From: an uncultured Oscillospiraceae bacterium
GTDB taxonomy: Bacteria > Bacillota > Clostridia > Oscillospirales > Ruminococcaceae
Direction of reading: 5' to 3'
DNA length: 32,588 nucleotides
Assembly: GCA_900546885.1 (NCBI GenBank)
Contig: UREN01000021.1
Coordinates: forward strand, 1 to 32,588
Positions 16,322 to 24,383 of the stretch are shown here, one piece after another (position 1 is the first letter of the stretch; each line of letters starts with the position of its first letter). The position numbers were made by a program, and so were the translations under genes. The notes under the pieces are model-generated. The model was given only the letters and a program-made list of their open reading frames with translations. It was not told the DNA's origin and ran no database searches.

Positions 16322-17016
16322 CGGTGCTAGGGCTGGATTGTGCCGGAAAAACCGCAGGTGTGGCCCTGTGCAGGGACGGTGAGCTTTTTTATGAAAGCCG
16401 CCTGTGCGCCGGGTTTACCCACAGCGAAACTTTGCTGCCCCTTTGTGAAGAGGCGCTGCGTGCCTGCCGCCTTTCCCTGCAGGATATTTCGCTTTTGGCC
16501 GTGACGGCCGGCCCCGGCAGTTTTACGGGGCTGCGCATCGGCCTTGCCACCGTAAAGGGCCTTGCCTTTGCGCACGGCACCCCCTGCGCCGGCGTCTCTA
16601 CGCTGGAGGCGCTGGCTTTCTGCGCCCCGCCGGTGGGCAGCTGTGTCTGCGCGCTGGACGCGCGCCGGGGCGAAGTGTACCACGCCGGTTTTTCCATGGG
16701 GCCGCAGGGGCCCGCACGCCTGTGGCCGGACGGCCACGGCCCCGCCTCTGCCCTTGCCGGGCAGGCCCTTTGTTTGCCCGGGCCCGTGTGGCTGCTGGGG
16801 GACGGCGCCCCGCTTGTGCTGGACGCGCTGGGCGGCCGGCGTGCACAGGACATATTCCTTTTGCCCGAACACGCGCGCTGCCCCGGGGCGCTGGGGGTTT
16901 GCCGCGCTGCGCTGCAGGTGCAGCCGCAAAGCGCCGAAACACTTGCCCCGCGCTATTTGCGCCTTTCCCAGGCAGAGCGCGAGCGCGCGGAGAAATTAGC
17001 CCGCAAGGGCCTGTAA
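16318..17016 (+). CDS. tsaB: tRNA threonylcarbamoyladenosine biosynthesis protein TsaB
   Basis: Non-catalytic ASKHA-fold partner of TsaD in t6A synthesis. The 232-residue product begins VLGLDCAGKTAGVALC and carries the hallmark TAGPGSFTGLRIGLATVKGL near residue 65, followed by CVCALDARRGEVYHAGF. It overlaps tsaE by four bases. In many Firmicutes rimI and tsaD follow; here rpiB follows after 28 nt, so those genes must be elsewhere if present. Confidence 0.95.
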   Translation: MTVLGLDCAGKTAGVALCRDGELFYESRLCAGFTHSETLLPLCEEALRACRLSLQDISLLAVTAGPGSFTGLRIGLATVKGLAFAHGTPCAGVSTLEALAFCAPPVGSCVCALDARRGEVYHAGFSMGPQGPARLWPDGHGPASALAGQALCLPGPVWLLGDGAPLVLDALGGRRAQDIFLLPEHARCPGALGVCRAALQVQPQSAETLAPRYLRLSQAERERAEKLARKGL

Positions 17017-17044
17017 GCACTTACGCAGAAAGGAAGTTTTTTGC

Positions 17045-17515
17045 ATGGCAAAACCTGTTGCATTGGGCGCAGACCACGGCGGCTTTGAGCTGAAAGAGGC
17101 CGTAAAGCGCCACTTGGAAGAGCGCGGCATAGAATACCGCGATTTTGGCACCCACACCGGCGAGGCGGTAGATTACCCCGACATCGCCCTGCCCCCCTGT
17201 GATGCCGTGGTAAAGGGCGAGTGCAGCCTGGCGCTCTTGTTCTGCGGCACGGGCGTGGGCATCAGCATTGCTGCGAACAAAGTAAACGGCATCCGCGCCT
17301 GCTGCTGTTCCGATGTGTTCAGCGCCAAATATACGCGCATGCACAACGACGCCAACGCCCTTTGCATGGGCGGGCGCGTGGTGGGCCCCGGCCTTGCTGT
17401 GGAGCTGGTGGACGCGTTCCTGGCTGCCGGCTTTGAGGGCGGACGCCATGCGCGCCGCGTGGAAAAGCTGGCCGCTATTGAGGCGCGTGAGCGCGGCGGC
17501 CATACGGCCGGTTAA
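17045..17515 (+). CDS. rpiB: Ribose-5-phosphate isomerase B
   Basis: Interconverts ribose-5-phosphate and ribulose-5-phosphate (RpiB/LacAB family). The 156-residue product has ALGADHGGFELKEAVKRHL at the N-terminus and the catalytic-cysteine region LLFCGTGVGISIAANKVNGI near residue 68, followed by HNDANALCMGGRVVG. An AAAGGAAG ribosome binding site precedes the ATG. It probably belongs to the tsaE-tsaB-rpiB-upp unit. It would link pentose input to the pentose-phosphate pathway and to PRPP for upp. Confidence 0.96.
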   Translation: MAKPVALGADHGGFELKEAVKRHLEERGIEYRDFGTHTGEAVDYPDIALPPCDAVVKGECSLALLFCGTGVGISIAANKVNGIRACCCSDVFSAKYTRMHNDANALCMGGRVVGPGLAVELVDAFLAAGFEGGRHARRVEKLAAIEARERGGHTAG

Positions 17516-17616
17516 GCGCAGAGTTTCGCGCCCTGCGGGGCCAAAGCCTGCTTTTTTACGAGGGCACCGGCGCTTTTCCATCTGTTTGACAAATTTTTCA
17601 AAGGAGAGATACGATA

Positions 17617-18246
17617 ATGAGCAAAGCAATGATTCTCGACCATCCTCTTGTACAGCACAAGGTAAGCCTTCTGAGAGATAAAAACACCGGCACAAAAGAG
17701 TTCAAGGCGCTTGTAAGCGAGCTTGCGATGCTGCTGTGCTATGAGGCCACACGAGATTTGCCCACAAAAGAGGTGTCCATCGAGACGCCTGTTGCAATGG
17801 CGCAAACGCGCGTGCTCTCTGGCCGCAAGCTGGCCCTGGTGCCCATTCTGCGCGCGGGCCTTGGCATGGTGGACGGCATGCTGGCGCTGATTCCCGCCGC
17901 GAAGGTGGGGCACATTGGCCTGTACCGCAACGAGGAGACGCTGGAGCCGGTGGAATACTACTGCAAGCTGCCCAAGGACATTGCCGAGCGCGAAGTAATT
18001 GTGCTGGACCCGATGCTGGCCACAGGCGGCAGTGCCATCGACGCCATTACGCAAATTAAAAAGCGCGGGGCAAAAAGCATCAAATTCATTGGCATCATCG
18101 GCGCGCCGGAAGGCCTGGAGCGCCTGAAGGCCACCCACCCGGATGTGGATATTTACTTAGCTGCGCTGGATGAAAAGCTGAACGAGAACGGTTATATTGT
18201 GCCGGGCCTGGGCGATGCGGGCGACCGCATTTTTGGCACGAAATAA
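17617..18246 (+). CDS. upp: Uracil phosphoribosyltransferase
   Basis: Salvages uracil with PRPP to UMP. The 209-residue length is standard. The PRPP-binding motif is [18 protein letters not shown] (about 127-144). Uracil-binding [16 protein letters not shown] is at the C-terminus, and the [18 protein letters not shown] segment is at about 67-85. AAAGGAGA precedes the ATG. It lies 101 nt after rpiB; a TTGACA at 17586 has no usable -10 before the start, so no separate promoter is proposed. Confidence 0.98.
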   Translation: MSKAMILDHPLVQHKVSLLRDKNTGTKEFKALVSELAMLLCYEATRDLPTKEVSIETPVAMAQTRVLSGRKLALVPILRAGLGMVDGMLALIPAAKVGHIGLYRNEETLEPVEYYCKLPKDIAEREVIVLDPMLATGGSAIDAITQIKKRGAKSIKFIGIIGAPEGLERLKATHPDVDIYLAALDEKLNENGYIVPGLGDAGDRIFGTK

Positions 18247-18285
18247 CGTGCCCGCAACACCTTGATCAATTTTAGGAGCGATAGC

Positions 18286-19833
18286 ATGGCAAAACAGGAA
18301 CTCAGAAGAAAGATATTGGCCACCATTGCCACGGTGGGCGGGCTTTGCTGCGCGCTGGCCGTATGCGTGTGGCTGCTTTTGACGAGCAGCATGTTTTCCA
18401 CCAGCATTCAAATTCTGATGCTGGTGTGCACGGGCGGCCTTGCAGCCGCCACCGTTGGGCTGTGCATTGCCAAAATATCCGAGATTCGCGCGCTGCGCAA
18501 GCTGGTGCAGGCGGAAGAGATGGGCCTTGCCCACCCGCAGCAGGAAGACGATGGCCACCTGCAGCCCTTGCAAACGCTGGACCATACCCGCGTGTCGGCT
18601 TCGGACGCCGGTGCGGCCATGCCTGTACAGGGCAGCGCGCCCGGCCCGGCCCGGCCGCAGCCCGCGCCCAAAGCGCCGCAGCCCCGGCCCGCTGCGCCTG
18701 CCGCACCCGCTGCGGCACCGCAGCCGCCTCAGCAGGCCCAACCGGCCGCCGCACCCGCGCATCACTGGAAACCCATTGATTTTTCCGCCGCAGATGCGCG
18801 CCTGCACGCAGAAGAGCAGGCGCGCCAGAAGGCGCTGGCCGAGGCGCAGCAGGCGCAGGCCGCTCTGGAAGAGGCGCAGCGCCTTGCGCAGCGCAAAGCG
18901 GAAGAAGAGCGGGCGCGCCGCGCGGCGCAGGCTCAAAGCGCTTCGGCCCAGGTGCTGGCTGAAAAACAGCGGCTGGCACAGGCACAGCATCAGGCCGAGC
19001 TTGCCCGCCAGCAGGCCGAGGCCGAAAAGACCGCCGAAGCCCGGCGCCTGGCACAGGCGCAATATCAGGCCGAACTTGCCCGCCAGCAGGCCGAGGCACA
19101 GCGCCAGGCTGCGCTTGCCCGCCAGCAGGCCGAGGCACAGCGCCAGGCTGCGCTTGCCCGCCAGCGCGCCGAGGCCGAAAAGGCCGCCGTGCCCCAGCCT
19201 CAGCAGTGGCAGAATGCCGCACAGCGGGCCTCTGTGGCAGACCCGCACCGTGCAGAGCAAATTCGCCTGGCGCAGGCCGCGCGCACGGGGCAAATTCCGC
19301 GCATCACCGATGCCATGGTAGAAGAACAGCGGCTGGCCGCAGCGGCGCGCCGTGCCGAAGCGCAGCGGCTGGCAAAGCAGGGCGTCCCAGCGGCTGCGGC
19401 CGCCGCGCCCGCAGCCGGTGCCGTTTCTGCGGCGCCACGCCAGGCAGCAGCCCCGGCGGGCAACCCGGTGCCGCAGCAGCAAAATGCCCCACAGCAAAGC
19501 GCCAAGGAACAGTGGGTGCATTCCTGGCAGGCCATCTCGCTGGATGACGATGTGCCAGCCGCAGCACCGGCGCCTGCGGCACAGCCGGCCCGGCCCCGCA
19601 TTCCGCATGCCCGGCCCGTGCAGCCCATGGCGCAGGCCAGCGCCTCAGAGGCGCCCGGGCAGGCACAGCAGCAGGCGCAGCAACCGCGGCAGCCTGTGGC
19701 GCCGCCCATTTCATGGCCCAGCCAGCCCATTCCCTCGAAATATTATGTAACCGGGCAGATGCCCGTGGTGACGGACGAGATGATAGAAGCCGCCAAGCGC
19801 GCCGCGCAGGATGCGCAGGCCACACAGCATTAA
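18286..19833 (+). CDS. Hypothetical two-helix membrane protein with long Ala/Gln-rich coiled-coil and Pro-rich tail
   Basis: No family recognised; 515 residues. Two membrane segments lie at about 10-32 and 37-59. A Pro/Ala/Gln linker (about 110-165) follows, then a charged Ala/Gln/Glu/Arg helix (about 170-310) built from LARQQAEAQRQAA-type repeats, then disordered Pro/Ala sequence. A short motif occurs twice: TGQIPRITDAMVEE (334-347) and TGQMPVVTDEMIEA (489-502, close to the C-terminus). The ATG at 18286 was chosen for its TAGGAG site. It follows upp by 39 nt and ends at a strong terminator. The cytoplasmic helix and motifs suggest a scaffold or tether, but function is unknown. Confidence 0.75.
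   Translation: MAKQELRRKILATIATVGGLCCALAVCVWLLLTSSMFSTSIQILMLVCTGGLAAATVGLCIAKISEIRALRKLVQAEEMGLAHPQQEDDGHLQPLQTLDHTRVSASDAGAAMPVQGSAPGPARPQPAPKAPQPRPAAPAAPAAAPQPPQQAQPAAAPAHHWKPIDFSAADARLHAEEQARQKALAEAQQAQAALEEAQRLAQRKAEEERARRAAQAQSASAQVLAEKQRLAQAQHQAELARQQAEAEKTAEARRLAQAQYQAELARQQAEAQRQAALARQQAEAQRQAALARQRAEAEKAAVPQPQQWQNAAQRASVADPHRAEQIRLAQAARTGQIPRITDAMVEEQRLAAAARRAEAQRLAKQGVPAAAAAAPAAGAVSAAPRQAAAPAGNPVPQQQNAPQQSAKEQWVHSWQAISLDDDVPAAAPAPAAQPARPRIPHARPVQPMAQASASEAPGQAQQQAQQPRQPVAPPISWPSQPIPSKYYVTGQMPVVTDEMIEAAKRAAQDAQATQH
19081..19176 (+). repeat. 39-bp tandem coding repeat
   Basis: Two exact 39-nt units (19081-19119 and 19120-19158) plus a partial, diverged third (19159-19176) encode RQQAEAQRQAALA within the coiled-coil. 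Looser copies precede them (around 19000-19080). The exactness suggests recent duplication and likely length variation. Confidence 0.9.
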
Positions 19834-19841
19834 ACAGACGC

Positions 19842-19880
19842 AAAAGGCCGCCGCTTTCCCATGGAAAGCGGCGGCCTTTT
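19842..19880. terminator. Bidirectional rho-independent terminator
   Basis: An 18-bp stem (19842-19859 with 19863-19880) with a CAT loop and A-run/T-run flanks, between the convergent coiled-coil protein and GNAT genes. Confidence 0.95.
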
Positions 19881-19896
19881 TGTGTTCTGCGGCCCG

Positions 19897-20439
19897 TCAG
19901 CGCATTTGCGCCAGCCACTCCTGCTGAAGGATGTCCATGGCCAGTTCGTCGTGCCATTCGCCGTGCAAAAAATATGCCTCACGGCGGCGGCCTGCCTCGC
20001 GGAAACCGGCGCTTTTGTATGCCGCAATGGCGCGCGCATTGAAGCTGAACACATGAAGCTGTACGTTGTGCAGGTTCAGCGTTTCAAAGCAATAGCCCAG
20101 CAGCAGGCGCAGCACCTCCTTGCCATAGCCCTTGCCGCGGTCTGCCTCGTTGCCCAGAAACAGCCCCACTTCGCCGCAGCGGCGCTTCCAATCTATCTCT
20201 TTGATGCCGCAGTTGCCAATAAGCCTGTCCCCTTCTTCCAGCACAATGGCAAACTGGTAATCGCCCGCGTTTTCGGCAAGCCAGCGCTGCTCGCCCTCCA
20301 GGCTCATCACATTGGCCGTGGTGCCCACGCCATCCGTCACGGCGGGGTCATTCAACCACTCGTAATACTGCTGCGCGTCCTGTGCGCACATGGGCGAAAG
20401 GTACACCCGCGCGCCCCGCAGCTTTTTTACATATTTCAT
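19897..20439 (-). CDS. GNAT family N-acetyltransferase (RimJ/RimL type)
   Basis: Acetyl-CoA-dependent acyltransferase, 180 residues. The acetyl-CoA loop is in FLGNEADRGKGYGKEVLRLL (around residue 100), with the RimJ/RimL-like LNDPAVTDG near residue 30 and the NARAIAAYKSAGF motif near 135. The acceptor is unknown; ribosomal-protein N-termini, antibiotics or polyamines are possible for this family. The start follows GAGGGGG. It is 41 nt downstream of the TIGR00300 gene and may be cotranscribed with it. Confidence 0.9.
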   Translation of the reverse strand: MKYVKKLRGARVYLSPMCAQDAQQYYEWLNDPAVTDGVGTTANVMSLEGEQRWLAENAGDYQFAIVLEEGDRLIGNCGIKEIDWKRRCGEVGLFLGNEADRGKGYGKEVLRLLLGYCFETLNLHNVQLHVFSFNARAIAAYKSAGFREAGRRREAYFLHGEWHDELAMDILQQEWLAQMR

Positions 20440-20480
20440 CGTGTTTCCCCCTCAACGGTGCAGGGAAAGCCCGCCTTGCC

Positions 20481-21569
20481 TCAGCTGCACACGCCGCGCC
20501 TTACCTGTATGATGAAATCCTGAACATTGGTCACAATGGTCTTCACCGTCAGGCTGCCTCTGTCCAGCAGCTTGTTCACGGCAAATTCCGAAATATCTAC
20601 GGAATAGAAATACAGCGGGCGCACCTGCCCGTCCACCACGCGGTAGCTGGGCGTCATGTTTCCGGTGGCCACCGTGTGCAGCGTAGAGGCCATGCACACA
20701 ATGGTGGTTGCCTTGCGCACCAGGCCGCGCATGGCATCCTGCCCCTCGTACACATTGCCGTACACATCCGGCAGCGGGCCGTCATCGCGAATGGAGCCCA
20801 CCAGCACAAAGGGCACATTCTTCTTCACGCAGGTGTACATAATGCCATCTTTCACATGGCCCGCCTCTACAAACGCGCGCACAGAGCCACAGCGCCGCAC
20901 TTCATTGATGGTATCCAGATGGTTGTAATGCCCGTTCGGCACCGAGTGCTGGGTGTACACATCCTGCCCAAGGGCCGTGCCGCGGTAGCCCACCTCCAAA
21001 TCGTGGGTGGCAAGGGCGTTTCCCGCCAAAAGGCCGTTCACATAGCCCTCGTCCACCAGCGCCGAAAAGGCCGCGCGCGCGTCTGCGTCAAAGGTGCACG
21101 CCGGGCCCAGCACCCACAGAATATTGCCGTGCTGCTTTTCATATTTCAACAGGCGGTAGATGGAGTTGTAATCCTTCGAATAGGCCGTTTCACGGCTGCG
21201 GCCCTGGCGGAAGGCAAACTCATCACCGGCGCGCCCCCGGCGGCGGAAAGCCCTGGTGTGCACATAAATGCCCTCGGTGCCGTTTTCTTCCCTTCCCACC
21301 ACCACGGCGTCCCCGCGGCGAATGTTGCGAAGTTCCACCACATTAAGCCTGCCGCCGCGCAGCACGGCGGCACAGTCCATCCGGCTGTCCTGCGCAAGCT
21401 GCCATTCCCCATGAATGCGGAAATATTCCGGAAACATGGTGGTGGCATGGTACCCGGCCGGCGCCACGCCGTCCTGCTGGGCTTCCACCAGCTTTGCGTC
21501 GGGCGCATCTGCCAGCCCAAGGGCCTCAAAATCCGGCGCTTTATAGGTGGGCAATACGAACTTTTCCAT
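20481..21569 (-). CDS. TIGR00300 family protein (LOR/SDH conserved domain; ornithine cyclodeaminase-like)
   Basis: A cytoplasmic protein of 362 residues. The C-terminal two thirds match the TIGR00300 domain: WVLGPACTFDADARAAFSAL, GYVNGLLAGNALATHDLEVG, GSIRDDGPLPDVYGNVYEG, and TLHTVATGNMTPSY. In cyanobacterial AgrE/ArgZ this domain follows an arginine dihydrolase and acts as an NAD-dependent ornithine cyclodeaminase; here no dihydrolase is fused. A possible role is ornithine to proline plus ammonia, inferred from that homology. ATG at 21569 is favoured (AGGAAAGGA nine bases upstream); ATG at 21578 is possible. Confidence 0.82.
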   Translation of the reverse strand: MEKFVLPTYKAPDFEALGLADAPDAKLVEAQQDGVAPAGYHATTMFPEYFRIHGEWQLAQDSRMDCAAVLRGGRLNVVELRNIRRGDAVVVGREENGTEGIYVHTRAFRRRGRAGDEFAFRQGRSRETAYSKDYNSIYRLLKYEKQHGNILWVLGPACTFDADARAAFSALVDEGYVNGLLAGNALATHDLEVGYRGTALGQDVYTQHSVPNGHYNHLDTINEVRRCGSVRAFVEAGHVKDGIMYTCVKKNVPFVLVGSIRDDGPLPDVYGNVYEGQDAMRGLVRKATTIVCMASTLHTVATGNMTPSYRVVDGQVRPLYFYSVDISEFAVNKLLDRGSLTVKTIVTNVQDFIIQVRRGVCS

Positions 21570-21678
21570 TGGAACCATTCCTTTCCTTTTGATTTTTCCT
21601 GTTTTCGGCTTCTTTCCCTTTTTCCTTTCCCCGCCGGCAGGCCGGTTTTCAATGCCGGCCATACCGGTAAGTGAAAAC

Positions 21679-21709
21679 AAAAAACCCCCGCACTTTTTGG
21701 GCACGGGGG
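21679..21709 (-). terminator. Rho-independent terminator of pckG
   Basis: The minus-strand stem CCCCCGTGC/GTGCGGGGG (nine pairs with two G-T wobbles, 21685-21709) is followed by T6 (21679-21684). It lies 37 bases past the pckG stop. Confidence 0.85.
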
Positions 21710-21745
21710 ATTTTCTGTGTCACATCTGCCGTATCGGCCTTGGCT

Positions 21746-23530
21746 TTATGCCAGGCGTGCCTTCAAATCGGCCAGCTGTTTGCGCAGCTCGGCAGGCACG
21801 CGGGCGCCAATTTCGTCATACAACGCCTCTACGCCGTTTGCATCCTCCATCCACAGTTTTTTGTCTACATCCAGCAGGCCCTTCACGGTGTCCAGCGTGA
21901 TGCCGTCCAGGCCATCAATGTTGATGTCCTCCGCCTTGGGCACATAGCCAATCGGCGTTTCCACAGCATCCACTTCGCCCCTGCAGCGGGCCAGCATCCA
22001 CATCAGCACGCGCATGTTGTCGCCAAAGCCCGGCCAAATGAAGTGGCCTTCGTCATCGGTGCGGAACCAGTTGACGTGGAAAATTTTCGGGGCCTTGTCG
22101 CCCAGCTTTTTGCCCATTTCAATCCAATGGGCAAAGTAATCGCCCATATTGTAGCCGCAGAACGGGCGCATGGCCATCGGGTCGCGGCGCACAACACCCA
22201 CAGCGCCGGCAGCGGCAGCCGTGGTTTCAGAAGCCATGGCGCTGCCCACATAGACACCGTGGTTCCAGTCAAAGCTCTGGAACACCAGCGGGGCCGTCTT
22301 GGCGCGGCGGCCGCCGAACACCATAGCGGTAACGGGCACGCCATTGGGATTGTTAAACTCTTTCGACAGGCACGGGCAGTTCACTGCCGGGGCCGTGAAG
22401 CGGCTGTTGGGATGGGCCAGTTTGTTGCCGGCGGCCACATACTCTTTGCCGTTCACCTTCATGCCCGTCCACTCTTCCGCGTTCTCAGGCGGGTTTTTAT
22501 CCAGGCCTTCCCACCACACGGTGTTGTTGTCAAGGTTGTGCGCCACGTTGGTGAAGATGGTGTTCTTCATGGTGGTGTGCAGCGCGTTCGGGTTCGATTT
22601 CTCGTTTGTGCCCGGGGCCACGCCGAAGAAGCCATTCTCCGGGTTGATGGCATACAGGCGGCCGTCGTCGCCAATGTGCATCCAGGCGATATCGTCGCCC
22701 ACCGTCCACACTTTATAGCCCTGCTTGGCATACACCTCGGGCGGAATCAGCATGGCCAGGTTCGTCTTGCCGCAGGCAGAGGGGAACGCGGCAGTGATAT
22801 ACTCCACATTGCCCTGCGGGTCTTCAATGCCCAAAATAAGCATGTGCTCGGCCATCCAGCCTTCCTTCATGCCCTGGTAAGAGGCAATGCGCAGCGCAAA
22901 GCACTTTTTGCCCAGCAGCACGTTGCCGCCGTAACCGGAGTTGATGGACCAAATGGCGTTTTCCTCCGGGAACTGCACAATGTAGCGGTTCTCGGCGTCA
23001 ATGTCGGCCTTGGCGTGCTGGCCGCGCACGAAATCGTTCGATTCATCGCCCAGCTGCTGCAGCGCTTTCACACCCACGCGCGTCATGATGTCCATGTTCA
23101 GCACAACGTAGATGGAATCCGTCACTTCAACGCCCACCTTGGAGAACGGCGAGCCAATGGGGCCCATGCAGTACGGAATGACATACATGGTGCGGCCCTT
23201 CATCACGCCGGTGTACATGGGGATGAGCTTGGCTTTCATCTCGCTGGTCTCCATCCAATTGTTGATGGGGGCGGCGTCTTCCTTGTTTTTGGTGCAGATG
23301 AACGTGCGGTCCTCCACGCGGGCCACGTCGTTCTTTGCGGTGTGGTGCAGCATGCAGCCAGGCAGCAGCTCTTCGTTCAGGGGCTGCATCTCGCCCGTGC
23401 TGAACGCCTCTTCGCGCAAAGCCTTCAGCTGTTCTTCCGAGCCGTCAATCCACACAACTTTATCCGGGGTCATGAGGTCTTCCATTTCTTTGACCCAGGT
23501 GAGGACGTTTTTGTTGTTCGTCAATGCCAT
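21746..23530 (-). CDS. pckG: Phosphoenolpyruvate carboxykinase (GTP)
   Basis: Converts oxaloacetate and GTP to PEP, CO2 and GDP, or the reverse carboxylation in fermenters. The 594-residue length fits the GTP class. The mobile P-loop with reactive cysteine is FPSACGKTNLAMLIPP near residue 270. The substrate loop reads GYGGNVLLGKKCFALRIAS, and a guanine-pocket FDWNHGVYVGSAMASE segment follows, then NMGDYFAHWIEMG. AGAAAGGTGA precedes the ATG. It is monocistronic, with its own promoter and terminator. The promoter overlaps an 18-bp palindrome-like site. Confidence 0.98.
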   Translation of the reverse strand: MALTNNKNVLTWVKEMEDLMTPDKVVWIDGSEEQLKALREEAFSTGEMQPLNEELLPGCMLHHTAKNDVARVEDRTFICTKNKEDAAPINNWMETSEMKAKLIPMYTGVMKGRTMYVIPYCMGPIGSPFSKVGVEVTDSIYVVLNMDIMTRVGVKALQQLGDESNDFVRGQHAKADIDAENRYIVQFPEENAIWSINSGYGGNVLLGKKCFALRIASYQGMKEGWMAEHMLILGIEDPQGNVEYITAAFPSACGKTNLAMLIPPEVYAKQGYKVWTVGDDIAWMHIGDDGRLYAINPENGFFGVAPGTNEKSNPNALHTTMKNTIFTNVAHNLDNNTVWWEGLDKNPPENAEEWTGMKVNGKEYVAAGNKLAHPNSRFTAPAVNCPCLSKEFNNPNGVPVTAMVFGGRRAKTAPLVFQSFDWNHGVYVGSAMASETTAAAAGAVGVVRRDPMAMRPFCGYNMGDYFAHWIEMGKKLGDKAPKIFHVNWFRTDDEGHFIWPGFGDNMRVLMWMLARCRGEVDAVETPIGYVPKAEDINIDGLDGITLDTVKGLLDVDKKLWMEDANGVEALYDEIGARVPAELRKQLADLKARLA

Positions 23531-23604
23531 ATTCCGGTCACCTTTCTCACTTGTATTTCCCTTCCCGCTCTCCCTGCCGGGGCGCGAGTTCGCGATTTAA
23601 ATTC

Positions 23605-23633
23605 ATTATACCTTTTTGTTAAAAAAAGCACAA
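23605..23633 (-). promoter_or_regulatory. pckG promoter with overlapping Rex-like operator candidate
   Basis: Minus-strand TTGTGC (23628-23633), a 17-base spacer and perfect TATAAT (23605-23610). The 18 bases at 23616-23633 read TTGTTAA-AAAA-AGCACAA, resembling the TTGTTAA/TTAACAA or TTGTGAA/TTCACAA palindromes bound by the redox repressor Rex, with two arm mismatches. Confidence 0.65.
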
Positions 23634-23719
23634 GTGAAATGTGAGCTGCGCGCGCTGAAAATGTAAAAGAAACGAACGCCGGGCCGCCTTCCCCCCGGCC
23701 GTGTGCAGAAAAGCATCTT
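23634..23719. other. Part of a 351-bp gene-free interval between pckG and the DUF3021 gene
   Basis: The interval 23531-23881 holds, from the left, the pckG ribosome binding site and promoter, this featureless stretch, the hairpin at 23720-23764, a second featureless stretch, and the GC-rich hairpin at 23831-23877. No convincing ORF on either strand. Confidence 0.6.
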
Positions 23720-23764
23720 AAAAAGCCGCCGCGGCAGGCCTGGCAGGCCGCGTGCAGGGCTTTT
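23720..23764 (-). terminator. Terminator-like hairpin downstream of the LytTR/DUF3021 operon
   Basis: AAAAGCC (23721-23727) pairs with GGCTTTT (23758-23764), and CGCGGC (23730-23735) with GCCGCG (23747-23752). On the minus strand the structure ends in T5. Confidence 0.65.
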
Positions 23765-23830
23765 GTGAAAAACATGTGCCGCTGGGCCTGCCCGCAACCT
23801 GTGCAAAGCAGGCACAGCTTTGCCGGTGCG

Positions 23831-23877
23831 GGCAGCATGCGGGCGGGCCGAAAAAACGGCCCGCCCGCTTTGCTGCC
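23831..23877. terminator. GC-rich hairpin after the DUF3021 gene
   Basis: A 12-bp perfect stem (23839-23850 with 23857-23868) around six A residues, extended by GGCAGC/GCTGCC (23831-23836 with 23872-23877). There is no real T-run on either side, so termination is uncertain. Confidence 0.45.
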
Positions 23878-23881
23878 TTAT

Positions 23882-24346
23882 TCAGTTTTGGGGCGGCGCG
23901 CTTTGCCCGTCCCTGCGGCGGTGATATTCGCCCAACAGGCCCGCATAGCGCTTGCCCTGGATGGCAAAGGCCACCTCAAAGCAAAGGGTGAACACCGCCA
24001 GCAAAAGGAAGAACAGCGCCGTGAACCCCACCCAGGCCGCGGTGTTCTCTGGCGGAAACCACCTTTGAAAATAGGCGCAGGCCGCCAGCACTGGAAACAG
24101 CCCGGCTGCAAACAGAACAATGCGCGCCCCGTAGGAAACCCGGTGCCCCGTCTCGCGCACAAAGCACAGCCACTGCAAAAAGCCTATCCACAGGCTGGCC
24201 GCCAGCATGCTTAAAATGTGCCCTGCGCGCAGCGAAGCATCCGGCCAGAACACAAGCGCCAGCACGCCCCATACGGCTGCCCACGCAGTAAAACACAGGC
24301 AGGCCCCTGTTTTGATTGTTGCAATAACAGATAGAAATTTTTTCAT
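23882..24346 (-). CDS. DUF3021 family membrane protein
   Basis: A 154-residue protein with four predicted membrane helices (about 8-33, 42-62, 72-95, 103-127) and a basic C-terminal tail. Length, topology and position next to a LytTR regulator match the DUF3021 family. In the LytTR regulatory systems of streptococci (HdrRM and BrsRM type), the membrane partner restrains the regulator; a similar role is inferred here. AGGAGG precedes the start, 37 nt after the LytTR gene. Confidence 0.82.
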   Translation of the reverse strand: MKKFLSVIATIKTGACLCFTAWAAVWGVLALVFWPDASLRAGHILSMLAASLWIGFLQWLCFVRETGHRVSYGARIVLFAAGLFPVLAACAYFQRWFPPENTAAWVGFTALFFLLLAVFTLCFEVAFAIQGKRYAGLLGEYHRRRDGQSAPPQN

Positions 24347-24383
24347 TCTATAATACCTCCTGTATTCATCTTAACAAATGGCC

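Noticed and set aside
17586..17614. A TTGACA upstream of upp as a promoter
   Set aside because: At normal spacing the -10 would fall on the ribosome binding site and start codon and shows no TATAAT-like hexamer.
18157..19608. A 483-codon minus-strand frame opposite the coiled-coil protein
   Set aside because: It is a repetitive Leu/Gly/Arg mirror of the plus-strand repeats, without a start signal. The plus frame has membrane segments, a ribosome binding site and a terminator.
21671..23644. A 657-codon plus-strand frame opposite pckG
   Set aside because: It lies antisense to a complete, highly conserved enzyme gene. Its His/Ala/Val-rich composition is typical of such mirrors.
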